Shown: piece by piece, positions 35,661 to 46,045 of the stretch | Numbering within the stretch: position 1 is the stretch's first letter | How the letters are laid out: each line of letters opens with the position of its first letter | NCBI RefSeq assembly: GCF_036669915.1 | Contig: NC_089313.1 | Coordinates: 11,786,011-11,850,010 of the forward strand | DNA length: 64,000 bases | Direction of reading: 5' to 3' | From: Pocillopora verrucosa | Taxonomy: Eukaryota > Cnidaria > Anthozoa > Scleractinia > Pocilloporidae | Notes under the pieces: model-generated | Seen by the model: the letters and a program-made list of their open reading frames with translations, nothing else | Told to the model about the DNA's origin: nothing | The model's database searches: none | Position numbers and translations under genes: made by a program

Positions 35661-37232
35661 TGACCATTGTGCGGCAACGAGAATACCACCAAAGTCATCA
35701 AAATCTTCGTCGTCATCGTAATCGTCATAATCATCATCATCATCATAACTCTCCTCATCATCATAGAAGCCATCGTTAGCTTTGCATCTGCTTTTATTTG
35801 GCTCTAGGTCACCAGGAAGCACATATGCCCTCCATGCAAACTGAAGTCTGGTGATACCTTCTTCACCCTGTGAGTCAACGACAGCAGCACCAATTCCAGC
35901 TAGGAAACCATACGACCCTGGTGGAGTCTCAGTGTAGAATGCTCCACCATTCCCTCCATAAGGACCATAACATTGAGGATAACCGTTTTCATCTTTCTTG
36001 TTTGTGTAAAAGGAGAGGCGGTCAATCATCCATCCAGAATTAACATCAACTTTGACGATCCTTTCATTTTTTTCCAAGTGAAATTCATGGTGTTCGGACT
36101 GATCAGAGTCACTTCCCATCATAATCTCTTGGTCACCGTTATGATTATAAAAAATCTTCAGCCCTCCCAGAACAGGCCTCCCATCCCAGCGTCGAATCCA
36201 AAGTTTCATTCCCTTTATGAAGACGTCACTGCCAAGATCTTCAGCAGCCTCTGTGTTGTTGTGATGAGATGTTTCAGGATGTACGTTGCCACCATTAGCA
36301 AAGGAACGCCCCCAACTGACAGCAGGTTTGGCAAACGCTCGAGTGCTCGCCCACATTTCATCGGCTGAATCTTTCTCGGGGGAATCAGTTTTCAGCTTAC
36401 GAGCCTTTGAAATGATTCCTCTGCTGGAGTCTGCGATAAGTTTGTGCTCTGAGATTTCACCCAGATAAGACTCTGATAAAGTTGGGAGTCGTACCAAGGA
36501 TAACAATTCTGGAAAATGTGTTTTTCGGTTGTCGATATCATGCTCAACATACTTCAAAACGGCTTCCAACACGACCTCTTCTCTTTCTTCTTTGGACGGA
36601 ATCAGGCTCTCGATAACCACGCAAATACCTTCATCAGCAAGAATCTCTTTCAGGAGACCAATTGGAAGCGACAAAAACTCTTCCATCTGAGTGACTTCAG
36701 TAAAATGCAGCAAAAAGTGATTTTTAGCCTCCTTCATTAGCTCTTCCAGCGCAAACAAATCAGCAAGCTGCCAGATGCTAGGACAAGTTTTATCACTGAT
36801 TGCACCTTTCAGAAAATCTCCGCACGATTTCTTGACAAACTCCACCTGCAAATAATTGGATGCCTCGAGCAAAGTTTGCACATTGTCTTTGCTGATGTCA
36901 ATTTTGGCCGAATATGCGAATTCGATCAAATCGCTGACAGCATTCTCGTCAAAGCCAAGAACTTCTATCTCCTTTTTCTCTCCATCAGCCCAGTTTTTCC
37001 CGAACAAGGCTTCAAAGTAAGGACTAAAAGAGGCCAGAACAACACGATGAACTGAAAGCCGTCGGTCTTCACTAATCTTCAAAGTGACATCAGAATATCT
37101 GCCATCTTTGTACATGGTCAAAAGCCCCTTCAGAAGATTACAGCCATGGCTTGGATCGTTTGCATGTAAAGTTTCCATATCCGTCGAAAAATACCTTTCC
37201 AGAGAAGGTAAACCTCTTTTCATTGCGGCCAT
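35658..37232 (-). CDS. BTB-BACK-jacalin-like lectin protein (BTB-3), intact
   Basis: Single-exon frame of 524 residues, nearly identical to BTB-2 from the start through the lectin-like domain (scattered changes such as G to A in AYSAKIDISK and R to L in HFLLHFTEV). The same domain order applies: BTB about 37-146, BACK about 148-255, jacalin-like about 327-478. The acidic tail is shorter and differently arranged (DDDDDYDDYDDDEDFDDFGG), showing length change in the GAT-repeat coding. Offset to BTB-2 is 5268 bp and the identity extends over the 5' leader, so this is a recent tandem duplication or is homogenised by gene conversion. The absence of introns suggests that the family founder was a retrocopy. 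Confidence 0.86.
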   Translation of the reverse strand: MAAMKRGLPSLERYFSTDMETLHANDPSHGCNLLKGLLTMYKDGRYSDVTLKISEDRRLSVHRVVLASFSPYFEALFGKNWADGEKKEIEVLGFDENAVSDLIEFAYSAKIDISKDNVQTLLEASNYLQVEFVKKSCGDFLKGAISDKTCPSIWQLADLFALEELMKEAKNHFLLHFTEVTQMEEFLSLPIGLLKEILADEGICVVIESLIPSKEEREEVVLEAVLKYVEHDIDNRKTHFPELLSLVRLPTLSESYLGEISEHKLIADSSRGIISKARKLKTDSPEKDSADEMWASTRAFAKPAVSWGRSFANGGNVHPETSHHNNTEAAEDLGSDVFIKGMKLWIRRWDGRPVLGGLKIFYNHNGDQEIMMGSDSDQSEHHEFHLEKNERIVKVDVNSGWMIDRLSFYTNKKDENGYPQCYGPYGGNGGAFYTETPPGSYGFLAGIGAAVVDSQGEEGITRLQFAWRAYVLPGDLEPNKSRCKANDGFYDDEESYDDDDDYDDYDDDEDFDDFGGILVAAQWS

Positions 37233-37699
37233 TTTGAAGATTTTCCGAGAAGAGAAAAGTCAAAATGTTCGGTTTCGCTAACGGCGTCTGCAAAGTCTTC
37301 AGATTTTAGTCGAAAGCGGAAGTCGGGGTGACTAGTTACCAGATCTCACACTCAGGTGGAATACATGGTCAAAAGTCCCTTCAGCAGTTCGGAACCATGG
37401 CTTTAATCTTTTGCGTTAAAATTTCCAGATTAATATTCATCGAAAGAGAGCTGACAGAAGAAGAGGTTCACAGTCCCTCGGCGGTGGCCATGTAAACAAT
37501 TTTGATACCAAGGGAAATCCTAATCTTTCTGTTTGACCACGTTGGTTTCAACCGATTAATGGCAATGTATTTTACCTTCATTTTCGAAGCTGAGCATAGC
37601 TTTGTTTGTTTATTATATTTTTTTAATTAATATTTTTTTATTCTGGAGAGGACCAAAATACCTCAGTTCGATTGGTGGTCTTGGTAATTGACACTATCA

Positions 37700-38700
37700 G
37701 TCCAGGGCCGGAATGAATCTGCCACAATCAAAAATAGAAAATTTCATATAGCTGCCAGAGCCGATGTAGCTATGAAAACTGAATGTCATTATTTTGTCTA
37801 ATTGCTTTGTAAAAATCATTACGCGAACCGTCAAGTTTTTGTTTTGACGCGTGATTCCCGATTCAAACTTCAACGTAGCCAAGCACTGAGAGGACAAACA
37901 CGAAAACCCGTCTTACTTAAATATACAGCACACCGGGTGAAAATGTTTACATGTGCACAAACTGGTCTGATTACTGAGAGAAATTTCTCTATTTGCGTGG
38001 AACATCAAGTAAAGCTTAGTTTGAAAATATGTGTCGAAACTGAAAAATTCTAAAAAATGAATATGTTTCCCGTGTTTGATTTAGTATCAGACTCTGAAAC
38101 AAGACTAATTCGATATCAAGTTTCGATAACGCTTTTCCCGAACAAGGCTTCAAAGTAAGGACTAAAAAAGGCCATAACAATACGATGAGCTGAAAGCCGT
38201 CGGTCTTCACTGATCTTCAAAGTAACATCAGAATATCTGCCATCTTTGTACATGGTCAAAAGCCCCTTCAGAAGATTACAGCCATGGGCCGGAATGAATC
38301 TGCCACAATCAAAACTAGAAAATTTTACAGGACTGAATGTCATTATTTTTGTTTAGCTGCTCTGTAAAAATCATTATGCGATTCAGAACCGTCAAATGTT
38401 TGCTTCGACACCTGATTCCCGATTCAAACTTCAACGTAGCCGAGCACTGAGAAGACAAGCTCGTAAACTCGTCTTACTTAAATATACAGCATACCGGGTG
38501 AAAATGTTTACATGTGCACAAACTATTCTGATTACTGAGAGAAATTTCGCTACTCGCGTGGAACATCTAGTAAAGCTTAGTTTGAAAATATGTGCCGAAA
38601 CTGAAAAATTCTGAAAATGAATTTGTTTCCCGTGTTTGATTTAGTATCAGACTCTAAAACAAGACTAATTCCATATCAAGTTTCGATAACACTTTTTTTT
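37700..38700. repeat. Two tandem copies of a block of about 560 bp
   Basis: Copy 1 is about 37705-38136 and copy 2 about 38288-38696, both running from GCCGGAATGAATCTGCCACA through ATGTTTACATGTGCACAAAC to CATATCAAGTTTCGATAAC-type ends. A BTB fragment sits between them. A third, shorter copy is at 34380-34500. No coding function is recognised. Confidence 0.65.
38134..38290 (-). pseudogene. BTB-domain fragment
   Basis: Minus strand reads HGCNLLKGLLTMYKDGRYSD, then LKISEDRRLSAHRIV and SPYFEALFGK, equal to residues about 29-79 of BTB-2 with few changes, then stops matching at both edges exactly where the 560-bp block begins. It was captured within that tandem duplication. Confidence 0.75.
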
Positions 38701-38792
38701 TCAGATTGCTGACTTATAACGTCTAAAACTGACAGTCGTGTGATGTTTCGAGCCATTTGCTGCTACATGTTTTAATTTATTTCGCCACATTA

Positions 38793-39173
38793 TTAAGTCA
38801 ACGTGTATTCATAGTAATACTGAGAAAAGGGAAAAAGAAACAGCAAAGCCAAATGAGTAACTAGTTTAGTCGAGCCATGATTAAAAGACAATAATTCATC
38901 ACTTATATCTCTTGGTAGTCCAGCGTTCATGAGAATATTCTTAATGCCAGAAGAGAACAAGTTATTTGTGTTCACAGAAAGACTACGTAGATTGTCGTGT
39001 TGTTCCGTGAACTTTCTTTCCTCCAACAATATTGACAATGATTCCCTGTATGGCTCCATCCTAACACCCGTGAACTCAAGCTTATAATGTGTGTTGAATT
39101 TTATCAATTTTTTTGAGTACACCTTCGCCACTGACTTCCGCTCTTGATTTATATTAATTACTAAGAGAAGCAA
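38793..39173 (-). other. Unassigned 126-codon open frame
   Basis: A frame with balanced composition in its middle (for example LRSLSVNTNNLFSSGIKNIL and LPRDISDELLSF), but a hydrophobic, repeat-like end. I recognise no family and no splice context. It may be an exon or chance. Confidence 0.2.
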
Positions 39174-39628
39174 GCGCCCTCTCTACTTTTTGGGTCACAA
39201 TCCGACAGCTAAGTGTTTAGAAGAATCCTAAAAATACACGATTCTGAAAGATTAGAGGAAAAATACCAAAAAAGACAAATTATAAAAATATAATCCCCTC
39301 CTACCAAGTTAGCTTTGAATAGCCGAGGACGGTTTGAACATTTACTAAAGTAAGCCTTGTCAGTTCACGCATGTTTAATGTCTTGGCAACTGCGCATGAC
39401 CCTGAGATGACGAAGTTCACTACTGTAACTACGATGTTAACACGAAATATACGTGAAATATGGAAACACACTTCCGTAAACACTGGACCACCCGACCGGC
39501 AACTGATGAACGACTATGTCACACGCCAGTGATCAACGGCGTCATCATCTACAGAGACACCACCCACCGGGAAATTCGAATGTCATCCTATCAGACCTTT
39601 TACCCTTTTCCTAGGTCGTTTTCCTCAA

Positions 39629-40064
39629 CCCTTTGCACCCTAACATCAGTATCCATATTCTCCGTACTTTTTTCTATACATTTCCTTTGTTACTGACAAG
39701 GAGAATTCGTTTAACAATCAATGCTTCCTAGGTTGGTGATCATTTCCTTTATTCTCACGATCTTAACCCTTCAACGCCCAAGATCTCATTAGTAATTCTC
39801 CTTACTTTCTGCCATACAATTCAAATTATGTCTTGGTAACTCATGGGAGTGTAATAGGTTAATGAATGATTCAGCAGTTTAACTGTAAGGAGAAATTAGA
39901 TACAAGTCACTCTTAGGGTATAAAAGGGTCAAAGTGCATCTCAGAAAATCTAACCACGCTGATTATAGCCATTCTAAGACGTCACAAATTCATACGTCAA
40001 TACTTTCACCGACTAGTGTCTCCGTCTGTCTTCATCAGCCAGCGAAAACATGCATCAGCAATAA
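39629..40064. mobile_element. Clustered CTTTAACTCCCA-type MITE pieces
   Basis: 39629-39780 is an inverted copy of the 9237-type subfamily (GACAAGGAGAATTCG, TTGGTGATCATTTCCTTTA). It abuts 39768-39931, a copy of the main type (AACCCTTCAACGCCCAAGAT; GTAAGGAGAAATTAGAT; AGTCACTCTTAGGGTATAAA). Confidence 0.5.
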
Positions 40065-40125
40065 AATTTCTCATTACGATTATTACCCCCGAATCGCACA
40101 TTTCAGTCACCAGAATAAAGGAAAT

Positions 40126-43100
40126 AGTTGGCGTCCTTCTGTCTCGGGAGACAATGGAGTTGCGCCCATGGTCAGTCTGTGGTGGAGCTGCAGCGCCGGC
40201 TGTGGCTGTAGAGACCGATCCTCGAGCGGCAGATCCTGCTGCAGTTGCTGCATGCGAAGACGTTGTCGTCCGAGGGGGATGGGTTGGCCTCTGCTCTCTG
40301 GCGCCTGCGAGCTCTCATGTCTTCCCACTGCTCCTCTCTTTTCTGCTCTGCTGTCTTGATGGCTGACATGGTGGTGGATCGCCAGCCGCTGCGGTCCGCT
40401 GCCAGTGCTTCGAAGCCTGCTGGCGCAATGCCACCCGCCTTCAGGTCCCGCTTGAGCACATCCTTGTAGCGGAGCGAAGGTCGTCCAGTGGGTCTGGACC
40501 CAGTGGCAAGCTCACCGTACAGAATGTCTTTCGGTAGCCTGCCATCTTGCATGCGGGTGACATGACCGAGCCATCGCAGGCGTCTCTTGGTTAGCAGGGC
40601 GTACATGCTCACAGTTCCTGCCCTTGCTAGGACTTCGGTGTTTGGGATGCGATCCTGCCAGGTGATGCCGAGGATTCTCCTGAGGCAACGCAGGTGGAAA
40701 GCATTGAGCCTGCGTTCTTGCCGGGTGTAGGGAGTCCAACTCTCGCTGCCGTACAGCAGTGTGCTCAGCACACACGCCTGGTACACTTGCGTCTTGGTCT
40801 TGATGGTGAGCATAGTGTTCTCCCACACTCTCTTGGTCAGGCGGGCCATAGCTGTTGAGGCCTTGCCGATCCTCGTGTTCAGCTTGGTGTCCAGGCTGAG
40901 GTTGCTGGAGATGGTGGACCCAAGATAGGTAAAGTCCTCCACCACATCAAGGGTACAGTCACCTATGGAGATGCTGGGAGCAGTGCTGACGTCTTGGCCC
41001 AGAATGTTGGTCTTTTTTATGCTGATTGTGAGGCCAAACTGTGAACAGGCATGGGCAAAGCAGTTGATGAGCTCCTGGAGGGCAGTTTCGGTGTGAGCTG
41101 TGATGGCGGCATCATCAGCGAAGAGCATCTCCCGGATGAGGACTTTGCGCACCTTTGTCTTGGCTCGGAGGCGTGCCAGGTTGAACAGGCTACCGTCGCT
41201 CCTGGTGTGCAGGTAGATGCCCTCTTCGGATTGGCTGAAGGCGTAGCGCAGCAGCAGGGAGAACAGGATGCCAAAAAGTGTCGGCGCGAGGACACACCCT
41301 TGTTTGACGCCGCTCTTGATGGGGAAGGGGTCCGAGGAGGAGCCATCGTACTGGACAGTACCTTTCATTTCCTTGTGGAAGGAGATGATCAACCTCAGGA
41401 GCTTGGGGGGGCATCCAATCCTGTGCAGGAGTGTGAACAAACCTGACCTGCTGACCAGGTCGAACGCTTTGGTCAGGTCTATGAAAGCGATGTACAGGGG
41501 GCGTCTCTGCTCACGGCATTTCTCTTGTAGCTGCCTCAGGGAGAAGATCATGTCGATCGTAGACCTTTCGGCTCGAAATCCGCACTGTGATTCTGGGTAC
41601 ACACGCTCTGCCAGTGGCTGCAGTCTGTTCAACACGACGCGGGCAAAGGTCTTGCCGACGATGCTGAGGAGGGATATTCCGCGATAGTTATTGCAATCGC
41701 TGCGATCACCTTTGTTTTTGTAGAGCGTGATGATGTTGGCGTCACGCATGTCCTGAGGCACACTTCCTTCCTCCCAGCATTGTAGCAGAAGTTCGTGGAG
41801 ATGTTCGAGAAGACTGGTCTCTTTGCCTGCTTTTATGACCTCTGGCGGAATGCCATCGTTGCCTGGGGCTTTGCCGCTGGCTAGGGAGTCTATGGCCTTA
41901 CTGAGCTCCTCGATAGTGGGTGGGTCATCAAGCTCTCCCATGACTGGCAGGGGGCTCGTGTTCTCCACTGCTGTGTCAGTCACAACGGTCTCCCTGGAGT
42001 ACAGCTCCTGGTAATGTTCCGCCCATCTCGCCATTTGCTTTGCACGGTCTGTGATGAATTCGCCAGTGGATGACTTGAGAGGGGCAGTCTTGATTGCGCA
42101 TGGGCCGAAGGCTTTCTTCGTTCCCTCATACATGGCTCGAATGTTGCCGCAGTCAGCCGATGTCTGGATGCCTTGACATAGGTTCTGCCAGTAGTTGTTG
42201 GCGCACTGTCTAGCAATCTTTTGGGCTTCACTTCTGGCTCGTCTGAGGGCAGTCAGAGTCTTTTCACAGGGGTCTTTCTTGTAGTTCAGTAGGGAAGTTC
42301 TCTTGGATGAGATGGCTGGCTCAAGTTCCTCGATTCCGGCTTCGAACCAGTCGGGGTTTTTGCGCTCTCTCTTTCCAAAAGTGTCCACTGCAGATTTGTA
42401 TGTAGCGTCACGAATGTGGTTCCATCTATCCTCAGCGCAGCTAGTTGGACAGTCGCTGAGGGCCTCTTGGATGGCATCTGCGAAACGTTCGCGTAGTTCA
42501 GGCACAGAGGTCACGGCTGTATTGATGCGGGGACGTCCTTTGTGCTTTGAGTGGTGGATTCGCTTGGGTTGGAGACGCACTTTGCTGGCGACCATAGAGT
42601 GGTCTGTGTCGCAGTCAGCGCTGTGGTAGCTACGGGTGGACAGGACACTGTTCAGCAGGGGTCTGCGGGTGATCACGAGATCCAGCTGGTGCCAGTGACG
42701 GGATCTGGGGTGCCGCCAGGACACTCTGTGGTGAGGTTTCGTGGTGAAGAACGTGTTTGTGATGCAGAGGTCATGGAAGGAGCATAGCTCGAGGAGACGC
42801 TGCCCGTTCTCGTTGAGTTTGCCTACGCCAAAGTGGCCGATGCATCGAGGCCAGGAGGTGAAGTCTGAACCAATCCGGGCGTTGAAATCGCCAAGCAGGT
42901 ACAGGTGTTCTGAGGGGGGTATTTCCTTGATGGCGGTCTCAAGCTGGCTGTAGAACTCGTCCTTTGCCTCTGCTGTAGAGCAAAGCGTGGGGGCATAGGT
43001 GCTCATGATGTTCACAGGGCCTGAGGTTGTTGTGAGGCGAAGGGAAAGGATGCGGGCTGTGCCTTCTGAGGGTGGTTCGACTGAGGGCAGTAGGGAGTTC

Positions 43101-44138
43101 CTAACCGCAAAGCCTGCACCATGCACACGATGCTCCTCTGGAGCTTTCCCCTGCCAGAAGAAAGTATAGTCCTCCTCTTTCAGGCTGCCATTGGATGGGA
43201 GTCTAGTTTCCTGCAGTGCTGCTATGTCAATGTTGAGCCTCTTGAGCTCTCGGCTGATGACTGCTGTCTTCCTTGCGTCATCGATCTGCTGGAGATCGTC
43301 GGAGAGGCCAGGGCACATGGTCCTGACATTCCAAGTTGCCAGTCTCAGCGCTGGCGGCTTTGATGTCTTTCTTCTTCTTTTGTCTGGTGCGGGATTTACA
43401 GTCCGCTCTTCGGTGTTGTCCTTAGCTCCAAGCACCCATTGAAGCAGGCAGACTGTGACGGGTCAGCACCTTACTGGCTGGGGGCTGCCCAGCTTGAGGC
43501 GGGCGATAGCTGACCAGTGGGACGCGAAGATCCCTCCCACCGTCGGAGACAGCCCCTGGCGTCCGAGCTCACGCCAATACGCTCTGGGCTTATAACCGGT
43601 ATCTGCTGTCTCCCGTGTTGTTTCTGTCGCTGGAACAGCGGCACTGGAGTGACTTCTCCAGGGCGCAAGCCTGGGCGGAGTGTGTGGAGATCCTGGGTTG
43701 CCCAGTCGACAGGACCCCCCTCTCGGCCTCGCCGGTGTAGTCCAAAGGAATGCAGAGCAGTACGTTTGGCACCAGGTTGGCTGCAGGAGCTGCCGGAGTC
43801 AGTGAGCACTGCACGCTGGTCCGCCTTCGGGGCTCCACTCCTGATTTGAAGGGTTTACTCCCCTACACATGGCCGTTGGATCTTCAGATCTCCTCCGCCC
43901 TCTAGCCGTTGGCTGCCTGGAGCAGCTCCTCCGCCTAGTAGTGATGCAGTGTAAACATCACCCCCTCACGTGGTTTAGCCCGCCAGCTGAGGCGGTGTGC
44001 CGGGGTGTGGCGCTTGGAGCCAGCACGTGAGAGATTTAGGAGATGGATGAGGACCAGTGTGCCCGTCCACCCTACCAAGTAGGATGCAGCTGCCAGACGA
44101 CAAAGGTACTACCTCTATCCAGAGCCCCCCTACACCCC
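40126..44138 (-). mobile_element. Full-length 4.0-kb non-LTR retrotransposon (APE endonuclease + RT)
   Basis: The direct repeat ATAAAGGAAAT flanks it at 40115-40125 and 44139-44149. Outside these, the two halves (40064-40125 and 44139-44195) join into one copy of the short repeat found intact at 9237-9435, which fixes both ends. Inside is GC-rich DNA unlike the host: a 5' leader of about 700 bp (44138-43436), one long frame, and a very short 3' leader without a poly(A) tail. Clade not resolved; the domain layout fits RTE/Jockey-like elements. Confidence 0.88.
40172..43435 (-). CDS. Endonuclease-reverse transcriptase polyprotein of the non-LTR element
   Basis: Open for 1087 codons. The apurinic-type endonuclease covers about residues 30-290 (LATWNVRTM, AALQETRLPS, LGDFNARIGSDF, DTDHSMVASKV). 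The reverse transcriptase covers about 530-830 (ITLYKNKGDRSDCNNYRGIS, FIDLTKAFD, SGVKQGCVLAPTLFGIL, and the catalytic FADDAA near residue 772). A thumb-like region with RMQDGRLPKD follows, then a C-terminal Cys/His finger (FACSNCSRICRSRIGLYSHS, about 1058-1083). No ATG lies between the preceding in-frame stop and the endonuclease; the frame opens with GTG at 43435, while a nearby ATG at 43440 is in another frame and stops after five codons. A one-base loss near the true start, or non-AUG initiation, would explain this. Confidence 0.9.
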   Translation of the reverse strand: MLGAKDNTEERTVNPAPDKRRRKTSKPPALRLATWNVRTMCPGLSDDLQQIDDARKTAVISRELKRLNIDIAALQETRLPSNGSLKEEDYTFFWQGKAPEEHRVHGAGFAVRNSLLPSVEPPSEGTARILSLRLTTTSGPVNIMSTYAPTLCSTAEAKDEFYSQLETAIKEIPPSEHLYLLGDFNARIGSDFTSWPRCIGHFGVGKLNENGQRLLELCSFHDLCITNTFFTTKPHHRVSWRHPRSRHWHQLDLVITRRPLLNSVLSTRSYHSADCDTDHSMVASKVRLQPKRIHHSKHKGRPRINTAVTSVPELRERFADAIQEALSDCPTSCAEDRWNHIRDATYKSAVDTFGKRERKNPDWFEAGIEELEPAISSKRTSLLNYKKDPCEKTLTALRRARSEAQKIARQCANNYWQNLCQGIQTSADCGNIRAMYEGTKKAFGPCAIKTAPLKSSTGEFITDRAKQMARWAEHYQELYSRETVVTDTAVENTSPLPVMGELDDPPTIEELSKAIDSLASGKAPGNDGIPPEVIKAGKETSLLEHLHELLLQCWEEGSVPQDMRDANIITLYKNKGDRSDCNNYRGISLLSIVGKTFARVVLNRLQPLAERVYPESQCGFRAERSTIDMIFSLRQLQEKCREQRRPLYIAFIDLTKAFDLVSRSGLFTLLHRIGCPPKLLRLIISFHKEMKGTVQYDGSSSDPFPIKSGVKQGCVLAPTLFGILFSLLLRYAFSQSEEGIYLHTRSDGSLFNLARLRAKTKVRKVLIREMLFADDAAITAHTETALQELINCFAHACSQFGLTISIKKTNILGQDVSTAPSISIGDCTLDVVEDFTYLGSTISSNLSLDTKLNTRIGKASTAMARLTKRVWENTMLTIKTKTQVYQACVLSTLLYGSESWTPYTRQERRLNAFHLRCLRRILGITWQDRIPNTEVLARAGTVSMYALLTKRRLRWLGHVTRMQDGRLPKDILYGELATGSRPTGRPSLRYKDVLKRDLKAGGIAPAGFEALAADRSGWRSTTMSAIKTAEQKREEQWEDMRARRRQRAEANPSPSDDNVFACSNCSRICRSRIGLYSHSRRCSSTTD

Positions 44139-44204
44139 ATAAAGGAAATGATCACCAACTAAAGAAGCTATTTATCGTTAAACAAATTCTTCTTACCTGT
44201 ACTG

Positions 44205-44410
44205 TATTCCAAAAACACGTCATTGTCTTTCAATTAATGAAAAAGAGGTACCATGGTCTTCAGCTCTTGAATGAGTACGGTGACCTATATTTTTCATTGC
44301 ATAATTTTGGTGTACTAATTATCCCCTTTAAAGTGAAGAAGTAAAAAAATTCATTGAAGGGAAAAAGAGATATAGCGAAAAGTGTGCACGAAGCATGTTA
44401 CTTGATGGAA
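44205..44410. repeat. BTB-downstream block, partial copy 3
   Basis: AGAGGTACCATGGTCTTCAG and TTGCATAATTTTGGTGTACT match the 3' flank of the BTB genes at 29215-29400, showing that the BTB duplication zone once reached beyond the present retrotransposon insertion. Confidence 0.55.
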
Positions 44411-46040
44411 TCGACCCCCAGAGCGGACGGACGCAACTTTTTAATGTCTGCGAGTATTTCGCTCAAAATAGCTTGAGAACTTCTCCAGACGCCAAAAGCA
44501 CTAATTATGACAGACCAAACGGGAAACAAAGTTCCAAAGACAGGTCGAAAGAGGGCCAGGAGAAAACAATCAGGCTCACAAACCGAAGATAATGAATGGC
44601 CGATACTATAACCGAGATGAACGGTAAACTTGACCTGATTCTGGCGCGGATGGAAGAAATTGACGAGATTAAAGAAAAGCAAAAGGAGTTGGAGAAAGTA
44701 AGTGCTGAGCTGGAAAAAAGCCTCGAGTTAGCTCATGAGTCTATCAAAACTCTGACTGTACAAGTTGACGCTCAAGAAAAGACGATCTCTGAGCTGGAGA
44801 AAGGTGTGAACAACTTGACAAAAAGTGCCAGCTTTGAGAAGGAACGCACAATAAAATTAGGGAGCCACAGTCGGAGAAATAATTTAATATTTTTTGGTAT
44901 TCCTGAAGAAGTGAATGAAACAAGCGTCAAGACCGAATCGAATCATTGAGTGAATTTCAATAGAACGTGTACATCGACTTGGTAAATGAAATCTAAATGG
45001 TCAGAAGCCGCGCCCGATCATAGCAAAGTTTAGTTTCTACAAGAATAACGAATTCATAATATCTAACGCTTGTATTCTCGTTGGAACAGTTTTTGGAATT
45101 TCACAAGATTTCCCCCGAGAGATTGTGGAAACACGAAGAGGCCTCGTGAAAGTCTTATAAGAAGCAAAAAAAGAGGGGAGCGACGCCAAATCGGTCTATG
45201 ACAAACTATACATTAAGGGTCAGAGATACATACCACGATCATGAACAGAAAGCTTTACTAATAACAAGAATAATCTTATGACAAGAGGCTCGACATTTCT
45301 TCACTGAAAGACGTACTTTGGCTTGCCCTGGAGACCTTCTCAATCAAAGTATGTCTTTTAAGGTTAATTTAATTGGGTTTGTTGTAGATGCATATTCGTT
45401 TGGCCATGTTTATATATTTATTTTGTGTTTCTATTTTGGTGTACAGGGTATCTAGTGGGAAAATCTTTTATGTATGAAACCCAACTAATTTATTTAAGTT
45501 TCAATAGAGCTTCCAATGTCTAACATAACTATTTCAGGTAAAATTTCCCCACGGCCCCATACTACATTATGCATTCAGTTCTTGGATAAAGAAAACAATA
45601 ACAAAAACAGTACAATTCTTGGAACGGTCAACCAATACGAAAGTGACGAAATAGTAGACGAAGCGTTGTTATGGGAAATGATAAAGCTTCAAATTAGAGA
45701 TACTTCAATCAAATACTCAAAGGCGAAAACAAAGAAAATGAAGAACAAGGAGACCGATATTGAAAATGATATAGCCGCTCTCTAAAGGCAGTTGGAACGA
45801 CAAAGAAGCTCTTGCTGAACAGTTGAGGGTGAAGAAAAGGGAATTAGAGAGCATTATTGAGTACAAAACAAATGGAGACATAATTAGATCCAGAGCGAGA
45901 TGGTATAATGAAGGTGAGAAAAATAACAAATATTTCTTGGGCCTAGAAAATCGCCACTGCAACAAAAAGACAATCATGCAAATCAAGGCAAAGGATGGAG
46001 CAAATCTTAGTAATGACTCAGATATTCTATTTTTTACACT
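44411..46040 (+). mobile_element. L1/Tx1-like non-LTR remnant, internally deleted
   Basis: ORF1 begins near 44508 (basic RKRARRKQSGSQ start), shifts frame, and continues at 44596-44949 as a coiled coil (KEKQKELEKVSAELEKSLEL) followed by the RRM-like HSRRNNLIFFGIPEEVN. After a further shift, VHRLGK and the C-terminal part up to KGQRYIP at about 45240 can be followed. ORF2 then resumes only in its middle, 45840-46040, with IRSRARWYNEGEKNNKYFLG and an NKKTI segment, typical of the linker before the RT domain. The endonuclease and RT cores are missing. Confidence 0.75.
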
Positions 46041-46045
46041 GGTAA

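Noticed and set aside
43471-43849. Separate gene in the GC-rich stretch upstream of the retrotransposon frame
   Set aside because: It lies between the element's polyprotein and its defined 5' boundary at 44138, so it is the element's leader.
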